DNA from: Closterium sp. Naga37s-1
Taxonomy: Eukaryota > Streptophyta > Zygnematophyceae > Desmidiales > Closteriaceae
Length of the DNA stretch: 64,000 bases
NCBI GenBank assembly: GCA_947471745.1
Contig: CANJKZ010000080.1
Coordinates: 2,153,501-2,217,500 of the forward strand
Direction of reading: 5' to 3'
Part shown: positions 41,836 to 53,858 of the stretch, piece by piece
How the letters are laid out: each line of letters starts with the position of its first letter
How positions within the stretch are numbered: the stretch's first letter is position 1
Program-made: the position numbers and the translations under genes
Notes under the pieces: generated by a model
What the model was told of the DNA's origin: nothing
Databases searched by the model: none
Seen by the model: only the letters and a program-made list of their open reading frames with translations

Positions 41836-42189
41836 CGCGTGGTCACTGGATGGACGGATAGGAGGATGGGACAAAATTGAATGCGTCACGGCTGACGGGA
41901 GCGATCGAGAATGCAGATTTTCAACCGCTGGACAGTGTAGTCCGATACAAACACAATTGCAGTGCTTGAAAGATATTCGTGTAGCATCACAGAATGCAAA
42001 GTGATTCATACAGCATCAACAATGTAAGCATGGATCCTGAAATCAGTACAAATTCGAAGAGGATTGACGCATGCTGTTATTGTTTGCGACCCTAATATTT
42101 ATTACAGAGTGAAAATCCAAAAACAACGTACAAAACACCAAGGTTAACCCCTTGTTAGAAAGAAAATGGATGTCGGGAAACACGTGCCA
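41836..42189. other. Short intergenic region, NMNAT promoter side and LSm8 3' flank
   Basis: About 350 bp between two minus-strand genes, AT-richer from 41940 to 42180, with no supported gene. It must hold the NMNAT 5' flank and the LSm8 3' UTR. Confidence 0.5.
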
Positions 42190-44810
42190 TCAGTGGCACA
42201 CGGGCTGCAGCGGCTGCGCTCTGAGAGCATCGAAGTCGAGACTTGAGTCGAGGTCCTCGTCCAACTCGCCCACCACCGCTCTGCATCGTATCGCACGCGG
42301 GTGCAGACATATTGGCGGAGGGCAACGAATAGGGTGAGGAGAAGGCAGGAGGAGGTGCACAGGTGGAGAGGGAAGTGGAGGTAGTGGGGCGAGGGAGAAG
42401 GCACCAACGAGGGGGGATTGTGAGGAACGGGTACTTGATCGGCATGAGAGTGGAATTTTTTTACCAGCACAATGGTACACTCGTCTTCATCACACCCTCA
42501 TGTCCCGCCCATGCCCCCATCAACCTCTCATGTCCCACCCATGCCCCCATCAACCTCTCATGTCCCGGCCATGCCCCCATCAACCTCTCATGTCCCGCCC
42601 ATGCCCCCATCAACCTCTCATGTCCCGCCCATGCCCCCATCAACCTCTCGTGTCCCGCCCATGCCCCCATCAACCTCTCATGTCCCGCCCATGCCCCCAT
42701 CAACCTCTCATGTCCAGGCCATGGCCCCATCAACCTCTCATGTCCCGCCCATGCCCCCGTCAACCTCTCATGTCCAGGCCATGCCCCCATCAACCTCTCA
42801 TGTCCCGCCCATGCCCCCATCAACCTCTCATATCCCGCCCATGCCCCCATCAACCTCTCATGTCCCGCCCATGCCCCCATCAACCTCTCATGTCCCGCCC
42901 ATGCCCCCATCAACCTCTCATGTCCCGCCCATGCCCCCATCAACCTCTCGTGTCCCGCCCATGCCCCCATAAACCTCTCATGTCCCGCCCATGCCCCCAT
43001 AAACCTCTCATGTCCCGCCCATGCCCCCATCAACCTCTCATGTCCCGCCCATGCCCCCATCAACCTCTCGTGTCCCGCCCATGCCCCCATCAACCTCTCA
43101 TGTCCCGCCCATGCCCCCATCAACCTCTCATGTCCCGCCCATGCCCCCATCAACCTCTCATGTCCCGCCCATGCCCACATCAACCTCTCATGTCCCGCCA
43201 TGCCCCCATCAACCTCTCATGTCCCGCCCATGCCCCCATCAACCTCTCATGTCCTGCCCATGCCCCCATCAACCTCTCATGTCCCGCCCATGCCCCCATC
43301 AAGCTCTCATGTCCCGCCCATGCCCCCATCATCCCATCATGTCCCGCCCATGTCTTCATCACCCCCTCATGTCTTGCCCATGTCCCCACCAACCCCCCAC
43401 GAGGCGTACATGTTGTCACCGCGGATGATGTACAGCCCCAGCACCAGCTGTTCCACACCGTGCTGCACCGCGGAGGGGGAGATGTGACAAAATAGAGCAA
43501 CGCAGAAAGGCTTCTCTGAGGCGCCGCAACTCAACACTGACAGCTCCTCGTGAGCAAGCATGCCACCGCTGCTTGTTGCACGGAGGCCTAGAGAGGGAGT
43601 CGGCCACAAGTGGGGGCTTCTTGGCGCGACCAGCAGAAGTGCAGAGGGAATGGGAGAGGCAGCAACCGGGAGAAGCGTAGGCGAGGTGGAGAGGACAAGG
43701 GGTAATGCAGACAAGGAAGATGAATGCAGCAACGGGATGCTTTAAAGGCAGCGAGAGAAATGTAGGGAAATAAAAATGGGCAGCCTTACGAGGATGTCAC
43801 GCATGGAAGCAGCAGAGCGGGCAGGGCAGGGCGTTATAAAAAGAGAAAGGAGGAGGAAGGGGCCAGCAGAGACAGGAGGGAGGTGGACACAAGTGGGGTG
43901 TGATAGAAAAAAAGGTGGATGCTCAGGGTAGAAACGAGAAAGCGTGGGCATGAGGTGGCATGGCGGTGCGGTGGGAGTGAATACGGATGGAGGCATGGAG
44001 GCGGGCTTGCCTTGGTGGAGTAGACGCGCTCGTGTGACTCGTCCAGAATGATGTTGGTCGCCTGGTCAAACCCCTTCAGCACCCCCTGCACGTGCCAGCA
44101 CGCACACGCACGCAGGAGAGCATGGGAGGTGTGATGTGAGAATAAAGTGGAGACACTTGAAGGAATCGCCAGGTTCAGGTGGAGTGGTGAATGAGGCTAA
44201 GAGAGGAAAAGCTGACAGCAGATTATTACCGGAAGCTTGTTGATCTCGAAAGGCCTGTCTGAATGCTCGTCAAATGAGTGGAGTTGAACACTCCAAAATG
44301 GATGAGCGTGTCATCAGTACTGTTTCAAAACAGTTTCGAAGAGTAGCTCTCACTCACCACGATGTTGCGGCCGTCATTGGTGATCACCGACACAGTCACT
44401 GCACACGCACACCACTCCTCCCCCTCCCCTCCGCGGACACCAGCCGCCCCTCCCCACGCCCCTCAACCCCTCCCACACCCAAGGCCCCCACAGCCCCCTT
44501 CCCCTCCGCACAGCCCCTTTCCTCCCCGCGCCACACCCTCCAGTAGCCCCCGCCCAGTTGTTACCTCGCGCGCAAGCAACCACACAAGCAAATACACCAG
44601 CAGCACACGCACACACGGACGTTAGTTACGTGTATCGTCATTCACAACGGCAATTGCGCACACAAGTAGAGGGGAATACAGACAGATAACGGGTGTTGAG
44701 AGGTGAACGGACGGCAAATCACAGAGTCAGGGAAGCGGCGAGCGAGCGGACGGCGACTCACGGTCTACGTATGGCTCGAGGCCCGTCTCCTTCCCCTCCT
44801 TCCCCGCCAT
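42190..44810 (-). CDS. LSM8: U6 snRNA-associated Sm-like protein LSm8
   Basis: Subunit that defines the nuclear LSm2-8 ring, which binds the U-rich 3' end of U6 snRNA. Model: complement of 42190-42280, 43410-43462, 44011-44085, 44358-44398 and 44762-44810; 309 nt, 102 residues, matching the family's size. Exon order on the protein: MAGKEGKETGLEPYVD, TVSVITNDGRNIV, GVLKGFDQATNIILDESHERV (Sm1), VEQLVLGLYIIRGDN (Sm2), and the LSm8-specific tail AVVGELDEDLDSS ... LRAQPLQPVCH. Splice sites are GT-AG except the third intron, which has a GC donor in perfect context (ACCAAG/GCAAGC). The tail identifies LSm8 rather than LSm1. The last intron (42281-43409) is mostly minisatellite. It diverges from the IPMI gene. 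Confidence 0.95.
42497..43395. repeat. 30-bp minisatellite filling the last LSm8 intron
   Basis: About 30 units of 'tgtcccgcccatgcccccatcaacctctca' (copies vary by 1-3 bases, and one copy lacks a base near 43199). It begins within about 15 bp of the donor on the gene strand and creates long spurious frames on both strands. Confidence 0.97.
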
Positions 44811-45780
44811 TCCGCAGGTATATGCGCAGCCGGTCAGCAGGTAGTTCGCAGCACAGCCGGCTCAGCCGGTTAGCCGGTCAGCCGGTACACACAGCCGGTG
44901 AGCAGGTACGCACAGCCGGGCAGCAGGTAAGCCGCTGAGCTGCAGAGTCCTCGTAACGAGCCGCGGAAATCCTAGGTCGCGGTTGAGTCTACGATGAGAT
45001 TTGACGTTGGGAATATGGGTCACTTTGGAGTGCTAGGGCAATGGCAAGCTCAGGTCAGTAGTTATCAGAGTATTTTATTCTATGAGCTCGACCGCTGGGG
45101 AGATGCTTGTGCGGCTTGGAGGCAGGAGCCTAGAATCTAGGTCTAACGAAGATCTGTCAACGGAACTGAAGTACTTACACGCGTGCTAAGTGAAGTGTTT
45201 AGCGCAAGCAGGTTGGTCTTGGTTTGCATTAGGATGTCAACTGCACTCAGCTCAACATCGTTCCGTCGAGCTCGCGGGTCCAGAATCTGTCACGAGGCTT
45301 CGTGGCGAACAGTCAGAAAACGACTCAGGCCACTCAGTGGTTCAGGGGTTCGACCGGTGGAGCAAAGGTCGTCCGTAACACGCTTCGGGGCGCAATTGTA
45401 CGCACCATTTCGACCATGTGTCACGACTTTTCCAAATAATAGGGAGCCCACATCGAACCAATGTGCAATCTAACCAAATTTCGTAACAAGGTTCGCCACA
45501 AAAGGTTTCGTTTGGCAAATTTTGGGACCTCTTTTAGATGTATGTTTACAAACCAGTGGTACCTTTAAATCGCACTAACAGGCTCAGTGTATTGTCAACT
45601 CCACAAGTGGAACGCCAACAACGCGGATGCTGAATCTCGGGCAACGGTTCAGGGTTTGATATGAACAGACACCCAAGCAACCGTGACCTATCCCGCCTTT
45701 CACATCAGGTCTCACGTTTTATCCGTGAGCTCCCGTGCTTTTATTACGCTCCCATACTTTGTCCGACGCACCGCTGGAAA
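44811..45780. other. Divergent promoter region of LSm8 and IPMI
   Basis: About 970 bp without a supported gene. It contains the AGCCGGT repeats listed separately and otherwise AT/GC-mixed unique sequence. Confidence 0.55.
44826..44931 (+). repeat. AGCCGGT/CAGCAGGTA short repeats upstream of LSm8
   Basis: Irregular units of about 11 to 22 bp combine 'agccggt' with 'gcaggta'. Several plus-strand copies look like splice donors (GCAG/GTACGC, GCAG/GTAAGC). They lie in the LSm8 5' flank and could be a 5' non-coding exon region of the plus-strand IPMI gene. Confidence 0.65.
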
Positions 45781-46605
45781 ATGGCGTGCCAAATGGCGTC
45801 TCACGCGACCGCTGCCTTCGTTATGCCGGCCGCTGCAGCGCCTTTGAGCCAACCATCTAGCAGCGTTTCGTTGCCAGCCGCCTTACCCTGCCGCGCACTC
45901 TCGTCCCTCAGCTCCACTTCCCCGACTCTTACCTCGCTTTCCCGCCAATGCGCGCGCCAGACCTCCCGCCCCTCGAGATCTGCTAGCGCCGCGGCAGTCA
46001 CTCCCGTCCGTGCGATGGCGGGCGGCGACGGATCTGAGCCGTCCGGGCGCATCATCCGCGGCAAGTGCTTCGTGCTGGAGGACAACATCGACACGGATCA
46101 GATCATTCCCGCCGAGTATCTAACGCTCGTGCCGTCCAACCCCGACGAGTACGAGAAGCTCGGGAGCTACGCGATGGCGGGGCTGCCCGCGAAGCACACG
46201 CTGCGGTACGTGCAGAAGGGGCAGATGAAGACGGAGTACGCCATCATCATCGGTGGGGCTAACTTCGGCTGCGGGTCGTCGCGCGAGCACGCGCCCGTTG
46301 CGCTCGGCGCGGCGGGCTGCCGCGCGGTGGTGGCGGAGTCGTACGCGCGGATTTTCTTCCGTAACTGCGTCGCGACCGGGGAGTTGTACCCGGTTGAGGC
46401 GGCGGAGGGACTTGGCGCGAGGCTGTGCGAGGTGATTAAGTCGGGGGATGAGGTGACTGTAGATCTGGAGCATGATTTGCTGATCCATCACACCACAGGC
46501 AAGCAGTACGCTCTGAAGCCCATTGGGGAAGCCGGGCCCGTGATTGACGCCGGGGGTATTTTCAACTTTGCCCGCCAATCTGGCATGATTGCCAACAAAG
46601 CTTGA
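45781..46605 (+). CDS. 3-isopropylmalate dehydratase small subunit, chloroplast
   Basis: Small subunit of isopropylmalate isomerase, which isomerises 2- to 3-isopropylmalate in leucine synthesis. It works with a Fe-S large subunit not in this window. Single exon, 274 residues. I chose the ATG at 45781 (MACQMASHATAAF) because it starts a Ser/Ala/Arg-rich stretch of about 75 residues typical of a chloroplast transit peptide; an in-frame ATG at 45661 would add 40 residues. The mature part has the swivelling aconitase-C fold signature: CFVLEDNIDTDQIIPAEYL, IIGGANFGCGSSREHAPVAL, YARIFFRNCVATGELYPV and an end at GGIFNFARQSGMIANKA. All diagnostic residues are visible. The absence of introns contrasts with its neighbours. 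Confidence 0.95.
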   Translation: MACQMASHATAAFVMPAAAAPLSQPSSSVSLPAALPCRALSSLSSTSPTLTSLSRQCARQTSRPSRSASAAAVTPVRAMAGGDGSEPSGRIIRGKCFVLEDNIDTDQIIPAEYLTLVPSNPDEYEKLGSYAMAGLPAKHTLRYVQKGQMKTEYAIIIGGANFGCGSSREHAPVALGAAGCRAVVAESYARIFFRNCVATGELYPVEAAEGLGARLCEVIKSGDEVTVDLEHDLLIHHTTGKQYALKPIGEAGPVIDAGGIFNFARQSGMIANKA

Positions 46606-48943
46606 TTTTCCTGTGAGCGCTCCTATGGGGATTGAAGGGGTATTATTGGAAGTTGCAAGTGCCACCAGGCCACATTGTTGCTGTAATTTTTTGAAGCCAT
46701 TCCATGCAAGCAACCCTTTGGTTGTCCTCATCGCATAGCACACCCCTATGGTTTTCATTTTCATACATTTGTAAGTACGGTAGGAGGTATTCTGGTTAAA
46801 ACCGAAATATAGAATTCTGAACCCCGTCCCAGCTTGAAAGGATCTTCCCGGGTGGGTTTGCAAAGCACTGTTTCAAACATTTCGTGTGTGCAGATCGAAC
46901 CCATTTGATTGGCTCCCGCCAAAAACGAAATTTCTAGGCCTTACACAAGGAGTCACATTCAACATGATGCACCCGCACGACGGCTGTACGGCGATCATTG
47001 CGATCGTTGGGCCCAACTCCAACTTCAAGCTGGACCTGGGTTCCACTACTTCTTTCCACTCTAGTCTCTAGTTTAGCCAAGCTTAGAATAGCTGAAAACG
47101 TAGGCATTTTTGCCTAGGCAACTACCATTTTTATAGATTTAATCCACATCCTTCTATTCGTGGCCTAGTGACGAGGGATCTTACGCGTCTCGTAGCGATA
47201 CTTGCCTCGAGATTTTTCGGTTGAACGCGCTCGCCGCCGAAACGCCCTTTCGTCGCTCAGCTCATCACCTTCACATTCGCGTGGAATTGCCCTCGCGGCG
47301 GCCTTATTCCGTCCCCCACCCCCCATCACCCACCTCTTCGCATTCGCGCTTGCCTCGAAACATTCTCTCGTCTCCCACCCCGTTTTTCCCATTTCGTCCC
47401 ATCGCTTACGAGCTCTCCCCTCCTGTCCTGTCGCCCTCTCTCTCGCCCCTCCATTCCCGTCGCGCTCTCTCTCTCCGCGCCCTTCTCGTCGCCCTCTCTC
47501 TCGCCCCTCTCATCTCGTCGCGCTCTCTCTATCCGCGCCCTTCCCGTCGCCTCCCTTCCCATCGCGCTCTCTCTCTCCCCTCCCTTCCCGTCGCCCTCTC
47601 TCTCGCCCCTCCCTTCCCATCGCGCTCTCTCTCTCCGCGCCCTTCTCGTCGCCCTCTCTCTCGCCCCTCCCATCTCGTCGCGCTCTCTCTATCCGCGCCC
47701 TTCCCGTCGCCTCCCTTCCCGCCGCCCTCTCTCTCTCCCCTCCCTTCCCGTCGCCCTCTCTCTCCCCCCTCCCTTCCCATCGCGCTCTCTCTCTCCGCTC
47801 CCTTCCCGTCGCCCTCTCTCTCGCCCCTCCCTTCCCGTCGTGCTCTCTCTCTCCGCGCCCTTCCCGTCGCCCTCTCTCCCGTCGCCCTCTCTCCCATCGC
47901 CCTCGCTCTCTTCTTCGCTTTGTCCCGGCGTTATATATATGCTTGCCTTCCGGCGAAGTGCTCTTTCGCCTCTCGCGCGATCGTTACGGTTCCTGTCACT
48001 GTCGGCACCACGAAACGCTCTCGAGTAGTCGCCATCGCGCTCCTCTCTACCCGCGCCATCGCCCCTCCCTTCCCTTCCCCACGATATTGCCATCACCCTT
48101 TCCTTTCGATCAGCGTACCTTTATTCCATCCCGTCTCGTCGCCCTCAAGAACTCCCCTACCTTCGCGTCTTCTTGTTGTTCTCCCATCCCCTTTCTTCGC
48201 CCTCGGTGTCTCCGCTCCCCTCCCGTCTTTCTTCCTCTCTCCGCTCCCCTAACGTCGCTCTTCCCATCTCCGCTTCCATTCCCGTCCTTGTTCCTCTCGC
48301 CCTTGATCTTTCCCGTCGTTATTCCTCACTACCGTCCCCTCCCCTCCCCTTGTTAATATTATTCTAAAGGAGCAGGCCGCAGGTCCTTCGCTGCACTGGT
48401 CTTACAGGTCGACTAGCTCTGGATTACCTAAACATTCTCGTTGCATGTGTGTGGGTTGTCGGAACTGCTTGTGTCGTTGCGTCACGCAAAGCTTCTGGTA
48501 CATTCACTGGAACGATTGGAAGCTTTGCACGTCGTGCAGCCTTGCGCCAAAATCGCACATGTATGTGCGAGAAAGTTTGTCACCAATCAAAGTTCATAAA
48601 TATGATCCAATCGTTCCCCCTTCACTTTGAGGCAAACTCTGGTGTTGAAAGAAAATCTCATACGTAACTTCCAACTTTCCCAAAACTTCCGTTTTCAAGT
48701 TGGACCCAACTAGAAGGGGGGGGTCACTATTTTAGCTGTTGGCTTTAATATTGCACTAAAATTATGAAGATACATACAACGCTCCTGTCCAAGCTAGTGG
48801 AATTCCGTTGATTTGGCACCAAAGACTGACAATCCTTCCCTGCCATCAATGATAGATAATGATTGACACGTACCTTTCAACTATGGTAACCTCACTGCAA
48901 GGCAAAGTCAATTGTCCACAGTTTCTGTGCTGGCTCTGCAAAA
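46606..48943. other. Intergenic between IPMI and copia element E
   Basis: No supported gene. It holds the IPMI 3' flank, the pyrimidine satellite at 47395-47920 and AT-rich unique DNA. Short stretches near 47010 and 48695 share 'ggcccaactccaacttcaag'-like words in opposite orientation, a possible remnant of a decayed element. Confidence 0.5.
47395..47920 (+). repeat. Pyrimidine-rich satellite (CTCTCTCGCCCCTCCCTTCC type)
   Basis: Degenerate units of about 30 bp, with higher-order repeats of about 120 to 180 bp (for example 47490-47560 resembles 47665-47730). It is almost pure C/T on the plus strand. Long frames on both strands come from this composition. Confidence 0.88.
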
Positions 48944-49558
48944 TGTTGGAAACAATTGATTTAAGCGCCCCTGTCATGTCGAAACACCAAGACAGAAGCG
49001 AAGCACAACACATCAAAGCATTAGCGAGTCAACCCTCGGAGGTTGAGCAACTGCTGGAGGTTACGCGAAAGTCGAAGGTCAGCGACCTTTGACCTGACAA
49101 GTACAGCGCGACAGCAAGGACAAACAACTGACTCACTATTGAGCAGTTGCCCGACTCGTCACTGTATCGAACCGCAACAGCAACAGCAAAACAGTTAGGG
49201 TGCATTCCGCTCTGGACATGTCCCAATCGGGTGTACCGCTCCGAACCGAACTAAACCAGAGACGCGAAAATTTTTTACAATGTTTGAAACTAGGGTGTAA
49301 TTCGGTGTAATAAGATGCAGTGCGGTGGAATCGATTGGGACATGTATGATTGGGACATGTCCAGAGCGGGATGCACCCTTATTAGTTATAACCCTTCATA
49401 TTCCCTTGTACTCTTATAAAAGGCTTGTATCAATCTACTTTGCCCTCACATACTAGCGCAAGGTGGTTCACAACTCTTCATTAAACGCTTCCGCTATTAC
49501 ATCAGTCCTACCAGGAGTTTAGTCCTGTAAAGATCCTAAGGGCCTTTTCAGCCCAATA
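48944..49558 (+). repeat. 5' LTR of copia element E (with MITE 1 inside)
   Basis: Matches 56020-57193 on both sides of the two MITEs. The right half contains a TATA-like 'cttataaaagg' (about 49415) suitable as the element's promoter. It ends CCCAATA where the 3' copy has CCCAACA. Confidence 0.9.
49198..49377. mobile_element. MITE 1, Tourist/Harbinger-like
   Basis: 180 bp with inverted ends of about 31 bp differing at one base (GGGTGCATTCCGCTCTGGAC and GGGTGCATCCCGCTCTGGAC at the outer ends). It is flanked by TTA (49195-49197 and 49378-49380), the 3-bp duplication typical of PIF/Harbinger. No coding capacity. Confidence 0.9.
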
Positions 49559-49570
49559 TGGTATGAGAGC
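49559..49570 (+). other. Primer binding site, element E
   Basis: TGGTATGAGAGC, one mismatch to the initiator tRNA-Met complement, directly after the LTR. Confidence 0.85.
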
Positions 49571-50594
49571 GGTCAGGACAAATTCCACTATCAAGACACC
49601 TACAACATCAGAAAGCATGGCTACTCAGAAGGAGAGGAGTTCCTCTAATGGTTCTCCCGGCACTACCCCTACTCCACCTCCTGCCTCTGGCCTACAGACA
49701 GAGCAGGGTACGGCGACAAGACCAGCAGCAGGGTCCACTGAGACTCCTGCGAATAAGCCTGCAGACTTCAACCAAGACATGATGGAGAAGTTATTCTCCT
49801 TCATATCCTTCTACGAGCAACATCAGCAGTCGGCACCTGCGCAGTCAAACAACAGCAACAACAACAACGACGTGACGCCCATGAGCCTCGACGGCTCATC
49901 CTACGCACGTGGAAATCAACAGCAGCAACCTACCTTTGCTCCGTACGAGCCCCAGCGTGGCTCCATCAGCTTTATGTCACAACCGCAGCCTGCACATGGA
50001 CAAGAGAAGACACTGGACGCACTTCAAGTTCAGTCGCAGTTCGCGCACGTCTTAAAACTGCAAACGTCAAAGCCTTTCGACGGGAAGGACTTCTTTCCCT
50101 GGTCGTTCGAGTTCGAGCTGATGATGGAAGGCGCGCAGATCCTTGGCTTCTTCGACGGGTCCCTGCCATATCCAACACACGTCACACAGTACGACAAGCA
50201 GCAGTATACGTATCAGTCAATGACGGCGTACACAATCCTACTGAAAAACATCACTCCGAATCAGCAGCTAAATTTACGGTCTTACCGGGGATACGGCAAC
50301 TCTGCAGAGCTCGCGTACAACCACCTGAAGAACCTGTATCAAGCAACAGACAGCGTCAATCAAAGTCGGTTAATGGCGCAACTGACAACAGTCGAAATGA
50401 AACCGGGCGAAAAGAGAATGGCGTATATCAGCCGTTGTCGCAAATTGCGCGACAAACTCCTTCGGTGCGGAGGGTCGATTTCAGAAGACGCTTTCGTCAC
50501 AGTCATCATCGGCGGACTCGGTCCTCAGTGGCGCCATACTCCGAGCTCACGGAAAAATATCACAAGCAGCACTCTGCGCCGAGATCCACGCTGA
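49563..50594 (+). pseudogene. Element E gag
   Basis: Gln/Ser/Pro-rich N terminus, then a copia-type capsid region (KPFDGKDFFPWSFEFELMM; SYRGYGNSAELAYNHLKNLY; LTTVEMKPGEKRMAYISRC; GGLGPQWRH). The probable start is the ATG at 49617 (MATQKERSS). The frame is lost near 50535 and the capsid C terminus continues one frame over (about 50540-50640). Confidence 0.83.
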
Positions 50595-50604
50595 GCAGCA
50601 AGAT

Positions 50605-51585
50605 ATGGACCTGCAAGAAGAACGACACAAGAGGAAGGCATCAGTACCCGAATTCGCATTTCACACTCAACGGCGCTACAACAACAACAACAATCGGCAT
50701 CAACCGAAACCAGTACCTCCATTCTGTCACCTTTGTAAGACATCAGGTCACCCCCGTACGCACTGCCCAAACCGGCAGCAGTCAACGCCAACGCAGCGAC
50801 CACTTCGCCCTTCAAGCAGTCAAGTCGCCTCAACGCAAGCGAATCCGACCACTCAAGTACAAGCCTCAACAACATCGACGGGACAACCTGCGCAAGGAAC
50901 AAGAAACATCGTCAGTTGCATGGCATGGCTGACCGACTCTTGCATCACAGAATCACCACCGCATTACTCACCGGATGAGCAATTTGACAACAGCTCGCCT
51001 TGCCGTGAGTCACTTCAACCAAATCCGACGTATGCAGCCATCGCTCAAAGCGAGCCGTCCGGGAAAGATACGTGGTTCTTGGACAGCTGCTGCGGACAGC
51101 ACATGTGTTCTTCAGGACGCTTCGTTCAACGCGAACACCAACTTCAACGCGAGGTCGTCATCACCGTGGCCAACAATCAGAACCTACGCACACGACGACA
51201 AGGTGTAGTGCAACTTCAGTCACGAGAGACAAACGTCATACTGCAAATGTCAACGGTTTTAATAGCAGAAGGGCTCGGTTACAACTTACTTAGCGTCAGT
51301 CAACTGATGGCGAAGGGCATACACCTCGAAGCAGATAGCACCACTCAGGAGTTCAAGTTGTACCACGGAAGAGGAGGTCTCTACATCGGCAAGGCAGTCC
51401 TGAAGAACAACGTCTTCGTCTTCGACTTCGTCCCAGACCCTGGCACAGCTGACAGCGACGGGATCGTCACCTTCACCTCTTGGACACATCCACCAGATCT
51501 TGACCCCGTCTTCAGTCCCGAAGGCTTCTGGTACTCGCACACCATTCCTGAGGCAGAACGAACAAGAGCATTAGCAACGATTTAA
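50605..51585 (+). pseudogene. Element E nucleocapsid knuckle and protease
   Basis: Contains a canonical CCHC zinc knuckle (CHLCKTSGHPRTHC, about 50725-50766) and a protease-like segment WFLDSCCGQHMC (about 51073-51108), where DSC replaces the usual DSG or DTG. It ends at an in-frame TAA (51583-51585), beyond which the same frame continues into integrase. Confidence 0.82.
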
Positions 51586-53277
51586 CAATCGGGAGCAGCA
51601 GATACAACATCCGCAGCAGCAGAGACAGCATCGGCAGCAGCAGAGACAACATCGGCAGCAGCGGAGACAACATCGGCAGCAGCAGAAACAACGGCAGCAG
51701 CAGCGGCAACATCGACACCAATTGCTGGCCCTTCAACTGCACCGACTCCAATTGACGACGACACTTTACTAACTCCTGCGCAGCAGCTGAACCCAACTCA
51801 ACGGGAAGTCCATCGAAGCGCCAACTTCACCGCCAGTTTTTACTCCAACTCCGACATATATCGGCGCTCACCCGGACATCACGCCATCGAAGATATCTGG
51901 CACGCACAAATGGGACATCCAAGCAACACGGTGTTAAATAACACAATCAGAGCAGGCGTGCTCGATAAAGATTCACTGCTCCTAATCGACGGAAGCGAAC
52001 TTCGACGAGCTCGCGGAACGTGCTTTACCTACCCCGAAGCTGACTTACCACATCGGCCGTTCGTTTCTCATCACAATCCCAGCGCACCAGCTTACGCACC
52101 ACTCGAGAAAGTGTACAGCGACATCCTGTACAACCGCGAACCTGGACAAGGAGCATACAGCTACACCATCACGTTCATCGATGCCGCTACGCGTTACGTT
52201 TGGCACCTTAACCTCCCAAGCAGGGACATGGCCTTCGAGGCCTTCGTCGCTTGGCTCCCAGTAGCAGAACGAGAATCGGGCGTAAAGCTAAAAAGCTTCC
52301 AGTCAGACGGAGGAGGAGAATACACCTCACAGAGGTTCAAGCAGTACTTGGCAGAAAGAGGGATCAAGAGGCTCATCTCTCTTCCCTACGCTCACCAGCA
52401 GCAAGGCGTAGCAGAAAGAATGAACAGGACTCTCCAGAACACCATGCGCAAACTGCTACGAGGCATGCGACTGCCCAACCACCAGTGGCCCGAAGCAATG
52501 GACCATGCTGTCATGCTGCACAACTTGCTCTCGTCATCATCGCTCCCGAACAACGCATCACCGCATCTGCTATGGACAGGAAAACAGGGCAGCACAAAAC
52601 AGGAAAACAGGGCAGCAAGATTTTTCGGCTGCATGGTACAGTACCGACCCCCATCTGCACGAGCCGGCCGATTTTCCCAACGCGCACAGTGGGGACTACA
52701 CCTGGGCATCGAAAGAAATTACAACGCGTGGAAGATTTTCGACGTCCACTCCAAGGAAACAGTAGCAGCACGTGATGTCATTTTCTACGAATGGCTCACC
52801 CTTCCGACGTACCTTGCCAACCTGGAAGAAGATCGGGACCCCACAGGTGGCTTCCGTGGTGACCGAGCCTTCGCCTCGGCAGCAGACGAAGCTGACTGGG
52901 ACGAGCAGAACGTGGATGCAGCCTCGGAGGAAGCCGGACCTCTCCCTTACTGCTCCGTCGACGTCCCAATGGATGATGAAAATCCTCGCGACAGCATCTT
53001 CGCCAACAACGGTTACGTTACACCTGCAGAAGTCAACACCAACGAAGCAGAACGCATAGGGCCTAACTTCATACCTGACCCAGAAGCAGGTGACGAAGCA
53101 GCTTATCCCGCGAACACAACACTCCCCCGCTACACACAGAGTGGCCTCCAGATACTTGGCCTGGTCACCGCGGTCCACGGCGTCGCGCTTCCTAAGGAGC
53201 CTGCCACTGTTCAGGAGGCTCTGCTCTGGGGGGGGAGCATAGGGAAAAATGGCGCGAAGCCATGTACAAGGAACTGA
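51586..53277 (+). pseudogene. Element E integrase
   Basis: After an Ala/Thr/Glu repeat (TSAAAE, 51600-51720) come the zinc-binding segment (IWHAQMGHPS), then catalytic acidic residues in VYSDILYN, FQSDGGGEYTS and QQGVAERMNRT, and the usual tail (PHLLWTGK, FGCMVQYRPP). It ends by a frameshift in a G-run (about 53229-53236), just before reverse transcriptase. Confidence 0.85.
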
Positions 53278-53858
53278 AAGCACTAGAAGAACGCAACACT
53301 TGGAAAGTCGTTCCCATCGGCGTGGCACGAAACAAGACAGCACTCACCGGAAAATGGGTCTTCCGTGTGAAGACAAAGGCAGACGGCACTATCGACAAGT
53401 TTAAGGCGCGCTGGGTCGTACGCGGCTTCGACCAAGAGCATGGACGCGACTTCACCGAGACATTCGCCCCGGTCAGCCGACACACCTCGCTGCGAATTCT
53501 CCTCGCGATCGCCGCCATGAAGAAGAAGAAACTGCGGCAAATTGACGTCGCCAATGCATTCCTCTACACACCTGTCGATGCAGAAATCTTCGTCGAACTA
53601 CCACACGGTTCCAACGGAGAACCTAATCACGTCTGTCAGCTGCTGAAGTCGCTCTACGGCATCAAACAAGCCCCGAGATTGTGGCAGCAGTACCTACACG
53701 CTCGACTTACTCGCATCGGATTCCGGCAGCTACCGCACGACCAAGGCATGTACCGGCTCACGAAAGGCAACGACTATATCCTACTATTCGTCTACGTAGA
53801 CGATCTACTCTACATCGGGTCGATCGGCGCTCGCGCACAGGCTACATCTACCGCCTAG
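53262..53858 (+). pseudogene. Element E reverse transcriptase, truncated after YVDD
   Basis: RVT_2 sequence from ELKALEERNTW through KWVFRVKTKADG, FAPVSRHTSLRILL, YGIKQAPRLW to VYVDDLLYIGS. Immediately after the active site (about 53820) it jumps to RNase H sequence (GYIYRLEP..ISWQSSK, ALSSAEAGYIALCSATKDG, 53845-53965), so the thumb and connection are deleted. Confidence 0.85.

Noticed and set aside
42363-43487. Long plus frames of the 30-bp array (repeat peptides such as CPAHAPINLS)
   Set aside because: The array is inside an LSm8 intron on the other strand. Frames on all strands are an effect of the repeat.
47202-48356. 384-residue Ser/Pro/Leu-rich plus frame
   Set aside because: Pure pyrimidine satellite composition, with no domain or codon pattern of a real protein.
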